The notes below the pieces were generated by a model. The model worked only from the letters and a program-made list of their open reading frames with translations. It was not told the DNA's origin and did no database searches. A stretch of DNA of 64,000 bases, taken from contig OW799233.1 in assembly GCA_941918925.1 (NCBI GenBank), positions 119,239,833 to 119,303,832 of the forward strand, in the 5' to 3' direction. The stretch comes from Phyto melanocephala (taxonomy: Eukaryota; Arthropoda; Insecta; Diptera; Rhinophoridae). Positions 33,331-46,439 of this stretch are shown in pieces (within the stretch, counting starts at the first letter, position 1; the number at the start of each line of letters is the position of its first letter). The translations under genes were made by a program, and so were the position numbers.

Positions 33331-34624
33331 AAAATCATAATACAACTTAAACTCTATTAACTTAAGATATGCCCTAACAGCCTCGAAAGGTTTTTAACTC
33401 GACACTGACAAGTTGACAAACTGTAGAGCAACCTTTTGCTAAAATAGGGTAAAATGCAACGATTAAGAACATTTGATTGCATACTGCTCGTCAAGTCTAA
33501 AGTTACGTAAGTATTACCATATATTTTTCAATAGAAACAAACCACTGTGCGATAGCACGGTGGACCACACAACATGCCTGATCGGTCATACTTGTATAAC
33601 TTCCATGGGTCCGGGCTCTATATATATAACGCCTCTCTATTTCAAACTAACCCAACTTAATATTTACAACCGAAACTATTTGAGTGTAAAGTTTTTATAC
33701 CCTTCACCTGTGGTGCACAAGCTTTGTCATTCCGTTTGTAATTTCTACAATTTTCATTTCCGACCCCGTAAAGTATATATTTTCTGAAAGCTTATTAATA
33801 GAGGAGTCGATTAAGCCTTGACCGTCTGCCCGTCTGTCCGTGTGTTGGTTGAAATCAACTTTTAGAAGCAACTATATGTTCCTCAGATCTGTGTATGATA
33901 TCAATCTCTTGGAAATATCCAGGAATGAATCGCAATTGAAATTCAGCACAATCGCCCCATAACTTTCTGAGATATGAGCAAAAAACCACGACCACATCGT
34001 TTTTTTTTCACAATTACAACAACAACATACATATGTATGTACTGGTTAGAGAAAACGTGGTATCGAATCCCAGATGAGCCAAAAATTTTTTTTTTTTATT
34101 TTATATATTATTTATATTTTATTATTTTTTTAATATTTTTTTTTAATTTTTTTAAAAATTTTTTTTATTTTTTTTTTGTAATTTTTTTTTATTATTTTTT
34201 TTTTTTAATTTTAATATATTTTTTTTGTAATTTTTTTTTTTAGAAACACATACATACGTAAACTCAATTTATAATTTTATAATGGTATGTTTTTTATATG
34301 TATTTTTTTTACATGTATGTACGTATTTATATAAGATGAATGGTGATAGAAACAATTGTAATTGCATACCTACACGTTGTGAAGGGTATATAAGACACGG
34401 CACGGCCGAACATAACACTGTTACTTGTTTCAATTATTTTTGTTAATTTTCTATATTGTTATATTGACTGCAAATAATAAACAAAAATTAAGTTGTCAAA
34501 AATATATCAAGCAGTTGTTTGCTCAACAATTTTGTATAAAAAATGTGATAAACATAGAATTAAGTTTAACAAAACTCTTCTTAGTAGACGGTTTATAAAA
34601 ATAACTTTTTTGTTGTTGTATTGT
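33331..34624. repeat. Tandem duplication of about 1.29 kb, first copy
   Basis: Identical by eye to 34625-35913 apart from one length change in a poly-T run, giving an offset of 1294 at the start and 1295 near the end. It contains a 5' unique portion and a complete family B DINE-like element. Homology begins at AAAATCATAATACAAC and ends in TTTTTTGTTGT. Confidence 0.9.
33693..34427 (-). mobile_element. DINE-like element, family B (copy B4a)
   Basis: Left end TATACCCTTCACCTGTGG with the following hairpin arm deleted. The body includes TTTCCGACCCCGTAAAGTAT. Right end GGCACGGCCGAACATAACAC and TGTTACTTGT. The T-rich middle contains TATATATTATTTATATTTTA, the uninterrupted version of the Helitron H1 target. 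Confidence 0.75.
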
Positions 34625-35913
34625 AAAATCATAATACAACTTAAACTCTATTAACTTAAGATATGCCCTAACAGCCTCGAAAGGTTTTTAACTCGACACT
34701 GACAAGTTGACAAACTGTAGAGCAACCTTTTGCTAAAATAGGGTAAAATGCAACGATTAAGAACATTTGATTGCATACTGCTCGTCAAGTCTAAAGTTAC
34801 GTAAGTATTACCATATATTTTTCAATAGAAACAAACCACTGTGCGATAGCACGGTGGACCACACAACATGCCTGATCGGTCATACTTGTATAACTTCCAT
34901 GGGTCCGGGCTCTATATATATAACGCCTCTCTATTTCAAACTAACCCAACTTAATATTTACAACCGAAACTATTTGAGTGTAAAGTTTTTATACCCTTCA
35001 CCTGTGGTGCACAAGCTTTGTCATTCCGTTTGTAATTTCTACAATTTTCATTTCCGACCCCGTAAAGTATATATTTTCTGAAAGCTTATTAATAGAGGAG
35101 TCGATTAAGCCTTGACCGTCTGCCCGTCTGTCCGTGTGTTGGTTGAAATCAACTTTTAGAAGCAACTATATGTTCCTCAGATCTGTGTATGATATCAATC
35201 TCTTGGAAATATCCAGGAATGAATCGCAATTGAAATTCAGCACAATCGCCCCATAACTTTCTGAGATATGAGCAAAAAACCACGACCACATCGTTTTTTT
35301 TTCACAATTACAACAACAACATACATATGTATGTACTGGTTAGAGAAAACGTGGTATCGAATCCCAGATGAGCCAAAAATTTTTTTTTTTTATTTTATAT
35401 ATTATTTATATTTTATTATTTTTTTAATATTTTTTTTTAATTTTTTTAAAAATTTTTTTTATTTTTTTTTTTGTAATTTTTTTTTATTATTTTTTTTTTT
35501 TAATTTTAATATATTTTTTTTGTAATTTTTTTTTTTAGAAACACATACATACGTAAACTCAATTTATAATTTTATAATGGTATGTTTTTTATATGTATTT
35601 TTTTTACATGTATGTACGTATTTATATAAGATGAATGGTGATAGAAACAATTGTAATTGCATACCTACACGTTGTGAAGGGTATATAAGACACGGCACGG
35701 CCGAACATAACACTGTTACTTGTTTCAATTATTTTTGTTAATTTTCTATATTGTTATATTGACTGCAAATAATAAACAAAAATTAAGTTGTCAAAAATAT
35801 ATCAAGCAGTTGTTTGCTCAACAATTTTGTATAAAAAATGTGATAAACATAGAATTAAGTTTAACAAAACTCTTCTTAGTAGACGGTTTATAAAAATAAC
35901 TTTTTTGTTGTAT
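34625..35913. repeat. Tandem duplication of about 1.29 kb, second copy
   Basis: Follows the first copy directly with only a few bases of overlap at the junction (TTGTTGTATTGTAAAATC). After it, sequence is unique again. The near identity means a very recent event or an assembly duplication. Confidence 0.9.
34987..35722 (-). mobile_element. DINE-like element, family B (copy B4b)
   Basis: The second copy of B4a, created by the tandem duplication rather than by transposition, since the flanks are duplicated with it. Confidence 0.75.
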
Positions 35914-36246
35914 TTTTTTATAAAGCATAATTACGGAAAATTCTATATAAAGCAAAATATAATTCTAGCCTCATATGCAGAAAGTTTTGTTTTACTTTTA
36001 TTTGAAAAAAAAAGGCTTTTGAATCACATCTATTGCTGATCGAAGCTTATGGTGAATATATTCCATTGTTTTCACCGTGCTTTTCACATGTAGTGCTTTT
36101 AACATAAACGACAAAGATATACCAGGCCAGTGAAAAAAGGTTATACTTTAAAAATTGGAGGCCACCAAAGAAAAAATTCGTTGAAAACACTTTAAGCAAC
36201 AATTTCAAAGTATGTCCAAGTAGCAGGAATCATCAAAAAACAGAAA
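35914..36246. other. AT-rich stretch, nothing recognised
   Basis: No supported feature; an 83-codon frame at 35788-36039 is low complexity. Confidence 0.45.
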
Positions 36247-36775
36247 AAGTAAGAGTGCTATATTCGGCCGTGCCGAATCTTATATACCTTCACAACGTGT
36301 AGTCATGCAATAACAATTGTATCACCATTCATCTCGTTAATATGAAATACATACGTACATACATACATATATGTTTCATTAATTTTATAATGACTTTATC
36401 CGCTTAAAAACATCACATTGTAAAATTTAAAATTAAGTTTATATGTATATGTATGTATTAATAAAAATAAAAAAATAAAAATTTTTTGTCTTAACTGGGA
36501 TTTGAACCTACGTTCATCCAGTTTCTATTGGTGTGAAAAAATGAGGTGGTCTAGGTTTTTTCATCAGATCTCAGTTGTATATAGAGCGATTTTTCTGATT
36601 TTCAATACCGATCTGTTGTTCAAAAAGTTGATTTCAACATACGCACGGACAGAAGGACAAGCTGACAGTCTGACAATGCTTAATCGACTTCCCTGTTCAT
36701 AACCTTTCAGAAAGCATAAACTTTATGGGGTCGGAAATGAAAATTGTAGAAATTTCACACGGACTGACAAAGAGT
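36247..36775 (+). mobile_element. DINE-like element, family B (copy B5)
   Basis: Starts AAGTAAGAGTGCTATATTCG with the TTCGGCCGTGCCGAA palindrome and CTTCACAACGTGTAGTCATG. It is diverged in the middle, and near its 3' end has ACTTTATGGGGTCGGAAATG. The terminal hairpin is lost. Confidence 0.7.
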
Positions 36776-38849
36776 GTGAATCAATTTACTGCCAAAAAGA
36801 AAGAATTATATTGTAAAAGTTTTTCAAAATAAAAGCAAGAGTTTTTAGAAATTCCTTTTTTAAGTTTTAATAAAAGAAAGTATATCTTCATACTAAACGT
36901 GTATAGTCAAGCTTTTGAAAAAGGAAAATATTATGAGTATGAGCTAGATTTTATCAAAAAATTTCAAGCAAACCTTTTTTTGTAAACAAAATAATTTTAA
37001 ATTTTTTTGTCAATCGATTGATCGACTTGTAGAATAATTTTTTTGATAATAAAAGGATTTTGATAAGTTTTCTCAAATTACAAATTTGTTAAAAATTTCC
37101 TTTTATTACTTTCTTACACCTAATTTTATTAATTGAAAACAAAGAATTTTTTGCTAAAGTTTAAGGGCCTTATTATTAAAACTATTAAAGGTTTCTAAAT
37201 CAAATTTAAAAAACAGTTTTATACCTATAAGCCCGTTACGATTATTTTATAATTTTTATGTACATAAACTTATAACAAAATATTTTTTATGGTAAAATAT
37301 TTTTTTCGAAATGTTCTTTAAGTTGACAATTCATTGAGAGAGTCAATTGAAGCAGATGTGCTTAACAAACACTTTCAGATTTATTAAAAATGCTCTAATC
37401 TTTAATGTTTAAACGTATTTTATCAGCTGAAGTCAATCTCATTTCTAATCATGTCTATTTTTCTTTTTCATGTTTATTTTGGCTCGAATCATAATCACCA
37501 TCATCACCATCGTCACATAAAAGTCCTTTAAGACTTGGATGTATTTTTGTGCAAAAATAAAAAGTATTTGCCATTGTATGTCATTTTCAGTTTGATTATC
37601 ATCGGTATGTCATGTGCAAAAGTTTGAAGAAAACAAACGAGGAAACACGACAACAAATAAAAAAAAATATATCAGACGTCAAGAGGCTTTATGTGAAATA
37701 AAGTCATAAGTGTGTCTGTATGTGTTAACAACAAATCTACCAATCTTTTATAAAATTCTCTTTTGTGTGTGTGGGTTTTTATGTGTGTGTGTGTGTGTGT
37801 CTGTGTAAGTGCGTCTATGAAAACAGTTTGTGTGGATTTGATATCTCGGTGTGAAAGATGATGATTTATTGCTAAAACAATGCTTTTATTTTATGATCCT
37901 ACATATGAACATACATACTACATACACACACACATACATGCTATACTTATAGACTTTGTACCTTGTTCTCTCTCTTTTTGTTTTATTTTGCTTTACAAAC
38001 AAGTAACGCAGTTTTCGCCTCCAGAGAAATGCCAACCAAAAAATATTATTTCACAACAACAACAACATAACAAACATATAGGTGGTAAAATCACCACAAA
38101 CAATGAAAATATTAACAGCGAATACCAGAATAAGCTACAGACAAAGATAGATAAAATACTACAATTTTTCATTTTTGGTAAAAGAAAAAAATAAAACGAA
38201 TAAAAACAATCTCCGAAAATCATCATCAAACAAAAAGGAGTCTGTCTATACAACGAGCAAGCTATTTAACACATATGAGAATAGATTTATTAATGCTGTA
38301 CCATTTTGCTTTTCCCTACTCTATTTTTCTTTGAATTCTTTGTTATGGAAAATAAGAATTCAATGATGTATTCTACAGGATTTGTAAGTTTTTTTCTATA
38401 AATATTTTTCTTCTTTGTTTTCATTTAAAGCCATAGACTCCACACTTTCATTTTGTCCAATACCTATCAAATAAAAGTGACTTGTTGTAGGTCGCTGTTG
38501 CTTGTCTAAAAGACCTGAAGAATCTAATTATTAGAAAAAGTATTTTCTACATAAACACAACACACTCCTCATGACGTCGTTTTTATAAATTAAATTATTA
38601 TTTCAGTTTCCTTTAATTTGATACATATACTGTGACCATTTAAACATCAAATCGTAAAATATTTTAAGAAATTTGAAACAGTTGGCATTAAAGTGTTATA
38701 GATTTATTATTTATAGATTATTATTTATATTCGTCTTCAGTATCACCAATATATAAATTACCAGTAATATACACATTTGTAGGCAATTACTGGTTTTATT
38801 AGGGGTGTCATAATGTAATAATGTTTTTAGAGTACATAGACAGACTTAA
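36776..38849. other. AT-rich stretch with a GT tract
   Basis: A (GT)n run at 37782-37802. Open frames of 60-104 codons around 37880-38360 are low-complexity on both strands and overlap each other. I treat them as chance. Confidence 0.4.
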
Positions 38850-39039
38850 AAATCGACTCACCGAACAGGCTATTCAACATGTTGCGACTAAATTTATCAC
38901 TGGTATCATTTTACTGGATATTAAACCACCAACCAACACCAAAGTGCGAACCAAGTATAATTTTCTGTAGTATCGGACAGTATCGATGAACATCGTACTT
39001 TTTTTAAAACGAAGTATAGCAAAGATAGTATGCTATGAT

Positions 39040-39345
39040 TACCGATTTTTTTTACCTAAAATAACGAATTGGACTTAGTTGACATGTGGTTTCAACAAGA
39101 CGGCGCCACATGGCTGCCGATACCATAAAATTATTTAAAGGCAAGTTTGGTGGACAATTATTCTCAAGATTAAGAGCAGCCTATTGGCCGCCAAGATCAT
39201 GCAAAGATCTCACTAGACTATTTTTTGTAGGGAAACGTAAAATATCTAATGTATAGGGACCATCCAGCCCTGGAAAACAGCATTATATCTGACGTTGTTG
39301 AGATGCCAGCCAAAAGGCTGCAAAATGTAAACCAAAATTAAATGT
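39040..39345 (+). pseudogene. Tc1/mariner transposase remnant (DDE domain fragment)
   Basis: MWFQQDGAT followed by a frameshifted stretch with AYWPPRSC and ALENSIISDVVEMPAKRLQN. This is the catalytic region around the second aspartate (QQDGAT) through to the C-terminal helix of an IS630/Tc1/mariner-superfamily transposase. Stops and small indels break the frame. The terminal repeats are not recognised. It belongs to the same protein type as the remnants at 52280 and 54790. Confidence 0.7.
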
Positions 39346-39998
39346 GATCTATTATTTTTTTAATTCATAACTCCATTCGCTTATAAATCAAACCAAGAAA
39401 TGTTAAAAATACGCTTCGAAAGTGGAGATTCTAAAAACTGTTAATGGTCTTGTTGTATCTTTTTAAACCCCATCATTTGAAAGCCAATGCAACGAATGAC
39501 GCTATAGAATGGATTTTATCAAAGTGCCATTATTAGAAATCCTTTTTTAAAAATTATAAAAGATCCACAGTCAGGCTCAATGACAAGCATTAGCTTGCCA
39601 TGTTCAAACAAATTTTTTCCCAAAAGCCAAAGAGAATGATATCAATGACGTTTATTTTAAACGGGGTGACGAAGTTTGGAGCACAAATTACATAAAAATT
39701 TTAAAATATCCTGCGATATTTTGAGACACCAAAAAGCACTCTGGAACAAGTATGTATGTATTTGAAATAAAATTAAATTTAAGAAAAACTAATTTGTTTT
39801 TTACAAAATTCATATTTTGAATGATTTCTTGTACAATAAATGTTACGTCGACAGCGCCATCTAGGCGGCCGAAAGTGGCGATTTTGTTTTTGACAAATTT
39901 TTAGTTTTTGTTGTTGTTTTCAATATATTTGTAAGAATGAAATTTCGTTCGTGTTTTCTTTCGACATCGTTGAACAGGCAGTAAATCTACTGATATTG
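39346..39998. other. Unassigned AT-rich stretch
   Basis: No supported feature. Confidence 0.4.
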
Positions 39999-40697
39999 TT
40001 ATACCCTTCACCTGTGGTGCACAAGGGTATATATAGCTTTGTCATTCCGATTGTAATTTCTACAATTTTCATTTCCGACCCCATAAAGTATATATTTTCT
40101 GAAAGCTTATGAATAGAGGAGTCGATTAAGCCCTGACCGTCTGCCCGTCTGTCTGCCCGTGTATTTGTTGAAATCAACTTTTAGAAGCAACTACATGTTC
40201 CTCAGATCTGTATATGGTATCAATCTCTTGGAAATATCCAGGAATAAATCGATATTGAAATTCAGCAAAATCACCATATAACTTTCTGCGATATGAGCAA
40301 AAAACCACGACCACCTCGTTTTTTTTTACAATTACAACAACAACCTACATACATACTGGTTAAAGTAAACGTGGATTCGAATTCCAGCTGAGCCAAAAAA
40401 AATTTATTTTATTTTATTTAATATATTATTTTTTTTTATTATTTTTTTTTTTTAATATTTTTAAAAATTTTTTTTTTAATTTTTTTTTAATTCTTTTATG
40501 TAATTTTTTTTATTCTTTTTTTTTTATTTTTAATATATATATTTTTTTGTAATTTTTTTGTTTTTGGTATGTTTTTTACATGTATGTACGTATTTTATAT
40601 AAGATGAATGGTGATACAAACAATTGTTATTGCATGACTACACGTTGTGAAGGGTATATAAGATTCGGCGCGGCCGAATATAGCACTGTTACTTGTT
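39999..40697 (-). mobile_element. DINE-like element, family B (copy B6), full length
   Basis: Left end is the complete 3' hairpin TATACCCTTCACCTGTGG...CACAAGGGTATA. Right end is GGCGCGGCCGAATATAGCAC and TGTTACTTGTT. The middle carries ACTGGTTAAAGTAAACGTGG, CAGCTGAGCC and a long T-rich tract, in the normal order. This is the best reference copy for the family in the window. Confidence 0.8.
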
Positions 40698-43603
40698 AAT
40701 ATTAAAATACGACTTCACCTCCAGCTTTTGTATTTAAAAATATTCTGAAACCATCAATTCAAATATATGAGAACAAAAATATGAAAATCTTTCGAACAAT
40801 TTCCGAGTGAAATATCTGCAAATGTGCAGTGAAACTGTGTTATATTTTACTCTTAGTTAGAACAAAATAAAAAATTCTAATTAAAGACATATTATTTATT
40901 TTAACAATTTTCTATTTAAGAAATATTTATAACAAATAAATAATTATTTAAAATCTTAGTGTAAAGATGGGGAATAAAAATGTAAAAAAATTCTTGCTAA
41001 AACTTAATTTCTAACTGCAAAGAAGTTTTTTCCTTTGATCAAATGAAAAAGCTTTTTCTCTAACCCTCTTATTAATAAATGAGTCCTGACATATTTCAAT
41101 TTCATATTTAGTCGCAACTTTTTATTATTACACCGGTTCTGACAACCTTCAACTTTGTTTTTATTTATTTATGATTTTTCTTTTTTTTTTAAATATATAA
41201 ATATTTTATATTTTTATGGCTTTGTTCTAGCATTTTTTTTCTTTTTTCTAGTATCTGCTGTTGGGTGTTTTTATTATTTTTGCTCACATTTTATAGATAA
41301 ATACACGTTTTATGAGGACTCTGCTGCTGGTGCTGCTATATTGGCTGAGATACGGCTGATGAGAATGACTATAGGGAGGATGATAATGCATAATAAATGG
41401 CTTCATTCTTAAGTGACAAATAGTCCGGTTTGTTATTGTTTCACATGTGTGTTGTCTGTTGTTTATTTTGTACAAAATATTTTTGTTATTTATTTACTTT
41501 TTTTTGTTGTTGGTGTGTCAACTGTCTTGTCCGCCATATATTTCTTTTCAGTCTTTTGTTTTCTCTCTCTCCCCATTAATTCTAAACAAATGTTTAACAT
41601 TTTCTTAATTTTAGTGACAGTCTTATAGGGTGTGTATGATTCAGAAATAAAAAGGAGAAGGGTGTTTAAGTAACGCCTTTTATAGACTAAAATGATCTAT
41701 GATAGCTAAGTGGGTTTGAAAGAGGAGTCATATTTTGTAGAATTTTGACACTTTTGCAGTAAGATCATTAACATCAGGTAGGAACATTTAAATTTAAATA
41801 TTTATAGTGGGCTTAGGCTTAACTTAAAAAAAATTTTAATTTACATAAGCTTAATACCATTTTAATGTGCAAGTTTTTTTTTGTTCCTCTTTCGCTGGTG
41901 TTCCGTCGTTAAAACGTAACTTAAGCCAACATGTGAGTGACCCTTAAAGGTTAGTTAGTTAATTTATGAAACTAATTCCATATTAATACTTAAACGACTT
42001 AAGTTTTATTACCATAATTCATAATAAGTTGTCGGACAGCCAGAAAAGATCAGATTTCAATAATCTTTAATACAATAATTTACGATCATAAACTTAATTT
42101 CCAACAACATACAACTGGTAAAATAAAAAAAAAATATTAAAAAAAACGCTCACAACACATATTATGCATATACATATGTATGTGTGTTTGAAACTCAAGA
42201 GCCATAAAGAATGTTTTTTTTTAATTTTTTATGTTTTCGTGTACGTTTTTTTCACTTATTATTAAATTAAATGATTTAAGGCCCAATTAATTAATAGCAC
42301 TGATGTGCGCTAGAGCCAGAGAAAATTATACCAGTGTTAAAGTATTTGAATGGAAATTTACCACTTCATAAATTTTCGACTCTTTCTTCTCCCCACCAAT
42401 TCGAGCGACACGTTAGACTACTCAATGAAAATCATTTAAACAAACACCAGCTTATAATTCAAAAATAATAAAATTTAAAAAAGAAACCAGAAAATATAAG
42501 AAATAACTGAATTGAATTGACACATCCATTGCCTATTTACTCACTAACCAAAAAAAGAAGAAGAAAATTGATATAAAAATCTTATGGTTGTTTTTTTGAA
42601 AGTACATCTTTATACATCTCTTAATGGCCTGGCCTCACTGTCCACTGCGACTTGTTCATCTTCTCTAGACTTTGCTTCGGTAAAGTGTAAAAATTTTCCT
42701 GCTTTTTTTTCGTATGTTGTGGTTATGAGACTCAGACGGTCTGGTGTGGCATTAAATTGAATGCATTACATTCTGGTAACATAATCTGCATGTAATAAGC
42801 CAATGTCCAACAAATATGTCCAACAAATAAAATAAATTTTATTTTCTTTTTAATTTTTTTATTGAGTTTTTCTTTACTTCACTCTGTTGACAGTCGCTTC
42901 TTCTTGCATTTCATTACTGTACACCATAGTACATCTTTGCTCTTTTAAATATCTCTATTTTTTACCAATTTTTTTTTTGATTCTCTCAATAAGTCTTTTG
43001 TCTCCTTAACTCATCACCACCAAGTTTTTTTCGCCCTACTCACTGGCCGTCATCATCACTACACTACTTTTCAATGTCTTGATTTTTTTTTGTGTACAAG
43101 GATTCAATAAAATATCTTCTCTTTTTTTTATTTCTTCATTTTTTTTTACATTTTATTGTCTGTTGTCAGCAACAACAAAGTATAACAGATTACATAAATT
43201 TGGTTACAAACTGAAATCAATCTTGTGAATTTTTTTTAATAAAACTTTTAAAACGTTTATCAGTGGCTAGGAATGCAAAATTAAAATTTTTCCAAAAAAA
43301 AGTATGCCAGAGCAAAAAATTTTCATTAATTTCGTTATAAAAGTCAATTTCTTGTCTCAAAAATTGTTACAATTTTTATCGGAATTGTAATATCAAATAA
43401 CTTGAAGGAATCAGCCTCTTTAAATTAGGACTCAAATTACGGCATTTCAATGGCATTCGACCTTTTTATCTAAAAGTACAGCTCAAGCAAGAATTACTTT
43501 GTACATTCTGTGCTGTTATAAATCAGCTGTTTTGTTTCTGTTCAATTGTAAATCTGTATATTTGAGTTGTTGTTCCTTTTTCGTTCCGTTCCGTAGCGGA
43601 TAA
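40698..43603. other. AT-rich stretch, nothing firm
   Basis: Low-complexity DNA with many poly-T runs. Short frames at 41155-41628 lack motifs. A single end resembling the palindrome at 46273 (CAAATTACGGCATTTC) lies at 43434. Confidence 0.4.
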
Positions 43604-43612
43604 ATTCAATGT

Positions 43613-44267
43613 CAAGAATGATAAAAACACGCATACGCATTTCGACTGTAAACGGTTTTTTGTTCTGCACATGTACGTCACATCAGCCTCGTACTTAACA
43701 AAACTTTATATAAACACCAAAGTTAATATAAGGTGGGCCAGCGGTAATTTCGAATCTGGCAATACTTATGTATATCATTCTGTTCTGCCACAAAACTTTG
43801 TATATTATCTTCGCTGAATGAAATTATTCGATTTGTGCTTGAGAAACATTGCGATTTATTGGAAATTTATTTCCAAACAAAAACAATTGATCGTAAATTG
43901 CAGGAAAATGTCGTACAAAATTTGGTCGCAGAGAAGGACCAACAGTTTTCGGTATACGCAAGTTTTTTCTAACGTCCGTAAAACTTGTTTCATTGGTAAT
44001 GCGCTAAGACGTGAGCGTGCTCGTACAGTGTGTACAACCGAAAATATCGAAATTGTGCCCGGTAGTGTGTGAAAGTCTATCAGCTTTAAGTCGTCATCGT
44101 TCTCAAGAATTGAACAATTCAAGCACCACTTTACGTCGATTGAAAAATTGCTCCGATCAAATGGATCCGCGGCAGCCATATTTGTTAGCCGTTGTGACGT
44201 CAATCAAGAGAGAGAGCCGAATAAGAACAGAAATTCGCAGTGCGTAATCTTGTTTTTATCATTCTTG
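43613..44267. mobile_element. Inverted-repeat element with a 9-bp flanking duplication
   Basis: Ends CAAGAATGATAAAAACACGC and the reverse complement of CAAGAATGATAAAAACAAGA, about 18 perfect bases, then interrupted similarity to about 35 (TACGCA). The flanks are ATTCAATGT (43604-43612) and ATTCAACGT (44268-44276), a 9-bp duplication with one change. It encloses a Tc1/mariner-type helix-turn-helix fragment. A 9-bp duplication fits MULE-like or hAT-like transposition better than Tc1/mariner, so the fragment may be captured or separately inserted. Confidence 0.6.
43850..44165 (+). pseudogene. Transposase N-terminal remnant (helix-turn-helix region)
   Basis: Two frames together read RRTNSFRYTQVFSNVRKTCF, RERARTVCTTENIEIVPGSV and ESLSALSRHRSQELNNSSTT. 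The pattern R-T-x-E-N-I-x-x-V followed by S-R-R-R-S-Q-E-L is the linker and second helix-turn-helix of insect Tc1/mariner-superfamily transposases with an extended N-terminal domain. A frameshift lies near 44050. No catalytic domain follows. Confidence 0.65.
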
Positions 44268-44276
44268 ATTCAACGT

Positions 44277-46272
44277 TAAGCAACAGCCATTGTTACGTAT
44301 GCGAGAGAAACAGCTGATATAAAAGTGCCGTTATTTTTAGGGTGGCTGCAACAGGCTCTTTTTTATAGATGTTTTTATAAGTGTGACACAATGAATTTAG
44401 TTTTTTATATTAGGACTTTGATAAGGAAAATAAAACCTATTTCTGTATGGTTACCTTGTAAATCAAGGCAGATGAGTTTTTAAGAAGAAACTTGCACAAA
44501 ATTTAACAACTGAACGGCATGTCGCAAAACACCAAAAGAAAGTGAAATCCAATAAAACCTAAACTCAAAAGTTCGAATAAAATTGTACAACTTAAAAGAA
44601 TTTTCTTGTAGAATTTTGTAATTTATTCTAAACTTAATTGGATTAACTGTTCTCGAGTTATGCTAATCTACAAAGGTCGTGGAACGAATTGAATTTTTAA
44701 CGTAACGGTTTATATCGAACACTTAAAAAAACGCAGTGCAGTTTCCTCTTCAGTAACACAATTAACCTAAGAAAAAGCTTTCAGTTTTAGGGTAGCAAAA
44801 GGTATATAAATCTGTATTATAAATTAATATAAACAAGCTGAATCCTGACCGCTCCCCACAAAGTTTAAAAAAAACAATAAAAAAAAACGAAAACTCTTTT
44901 TAAAAGGGAGTTTAAGTTTTTACACTAAAAGTTAAATAAGCATCGAGCACTAACTCGAAAATTATCCGCGACTAAAATTTATTAATGTTTTACTTTATAC
45001 ACATAAAGCATTCTTGACCCCAAAAAAGTCTTGTATTTTATTTTACTATTGTTTGTTTTGCTACAAATGTACGTAGATGTGGTTTGCGCTCTGTGTTAGT
45101 AGCAAATTTAAACGCTTATAACTCCTAAAATACTTAGCTACTATTATCTGGATTCCTCATATTTGAAATAAAATTCCTTTACAATGGTATATGTATTTCT
45201 TTTTTTTTTATTAAAATCGTAAACGTAAACGTAGTTACATATTAATACGATATACACCCTCGTACTCCAACTGTAGAGTGTTTTATCATGCCAATTATTA
45301 CATTCTTTACAGCTTGTTCCTGTAACGATTTTTTTAACTTTTTTGTTAACCAGTCTTTCTTCATATTTTTTCTTTTAGTTTATAGTTTGCTTTCTGTTGA
45401 AGCGTAATGCTGGAAAAAATACCAAAATGATGTTATCAATTTTCGTGGTATGACTTCTTTTTTATTATCTTTAGTACTTATTCCATTTTTTATTTTTCAT
45501 TTTTACATTTTAAATGAAGTTATTTTCTCTCTTGCTACGCTTTAGAAAAAAAAATATTCTTTTTAATATAATTTTTAAGTTGTTTTTATCTAGTTTGTGC
45601 CTTGTGTTCCAAATTAATTGCATCAAATCATGAGACCAATCTCTTTAAGTGTCTTCTGGCTGCTATTTAAAAGAAAAGTGTTGCTCAATCATTTATGTGC
45701 CAGTTAATCGTTAAGTGATTTTTGGTAAGACGATTTTCTAAGGGAATATTTTTTTGATAATCAAAAGAATCTTGAAAACTGCAAATTAAATTAATATTTT
45801 TTATATATGAATAAAGTGAGAGACAATTGCAGATTATACGACATTTACATCTGAGCCAAATCTCGTGAGTAGCAGGTTTTGAGGAAATACAGTAAATTTC
45901 TACCAGATTTCCCATACAAAACGAAATCTACTTCTCCACTAGATTTTGGCAGAATTTACTTAAAATCTAGTACTACTTCGTGATGCAACTGTGGTTTTTA
46001 TTAAATTGTAATAAAATATACTACGCTGCACACAGAAAAATTCAATCATAATATATAAGGTGGTTGCAATTGCACAAGTACTTTATTGTTTACATTTTAT
46101 TTTATATTGAGTTTGAATTTTGGAGAAGTAGAGCATAGAGAGCCCCTCAGACCACCTTGTAAATAAATGTATTGTTTTAAAAACGATTTCTTGCAAAATG
46201 TCAAAAAACAGTGGTATAAACGGTCTAGATTTTGATAAAGATTTTAAATCAAATCTACTAGATTTCGCTCAG
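44277..46272. other. AT-rich stretch, nothing firm
   Basis: No supported feature. A short pair AAGGTGGT/ACCACCTT at 46061 and 46153 may be the ends of a small MITE, but no duplication is visible. Confidence 0.4.
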
Positions 46273-46401
46273 AGACAAAATTACGGCATTCGAACGTGAT
46301 CGAAATTTGAGAATTCTTATTAGAATCCCTATACCTAAAGCACAGCGAACTCGATCGTTCGAGTAAAATTTCGATCGATATCGAATGCCGTAATTCGGCC
46401 C
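46273..46401. mobile_element. Small palindromic MITE
   Basis: Left arm ATTACGGCATTCGAACGTGA, then TCGAAATTT. The right arm is AAATTTCGATCGATATCGAA with TGCCGTAATTCGGCCC. The arms pair over about 28 bp with a few mismatches around a 45-bp loop. The outer GGGCC of the right arm is mutated on the left. The target duplication is unclear. Confidence 0.5.
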
Positions 46402-46439
46402 AGGTGTAAATGTAGTATTAGATTCACTTCTTTTATGGG

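Noticed and set aside
33473..35525. Duplicated frames of 85-104 codons with phenylalanine/tyrosine-rich ends
   Set aside because: They read through a DINE-like element and its poly-T tract; the duplication is a DNA event, not a gene family.
37880..38366. Overlapping frames of 63-104 codons on both strands
   Set aside because: Low-complexity, mutually overlapping and without motifs; consistent with chance in A/C-rich simple sequence.
46055..46165. Possible small MITE with AAGGTGGT/ACCACCTT ends
   Set aside because: The inverted match is only about 8-10 bp and no target duplication is visible.
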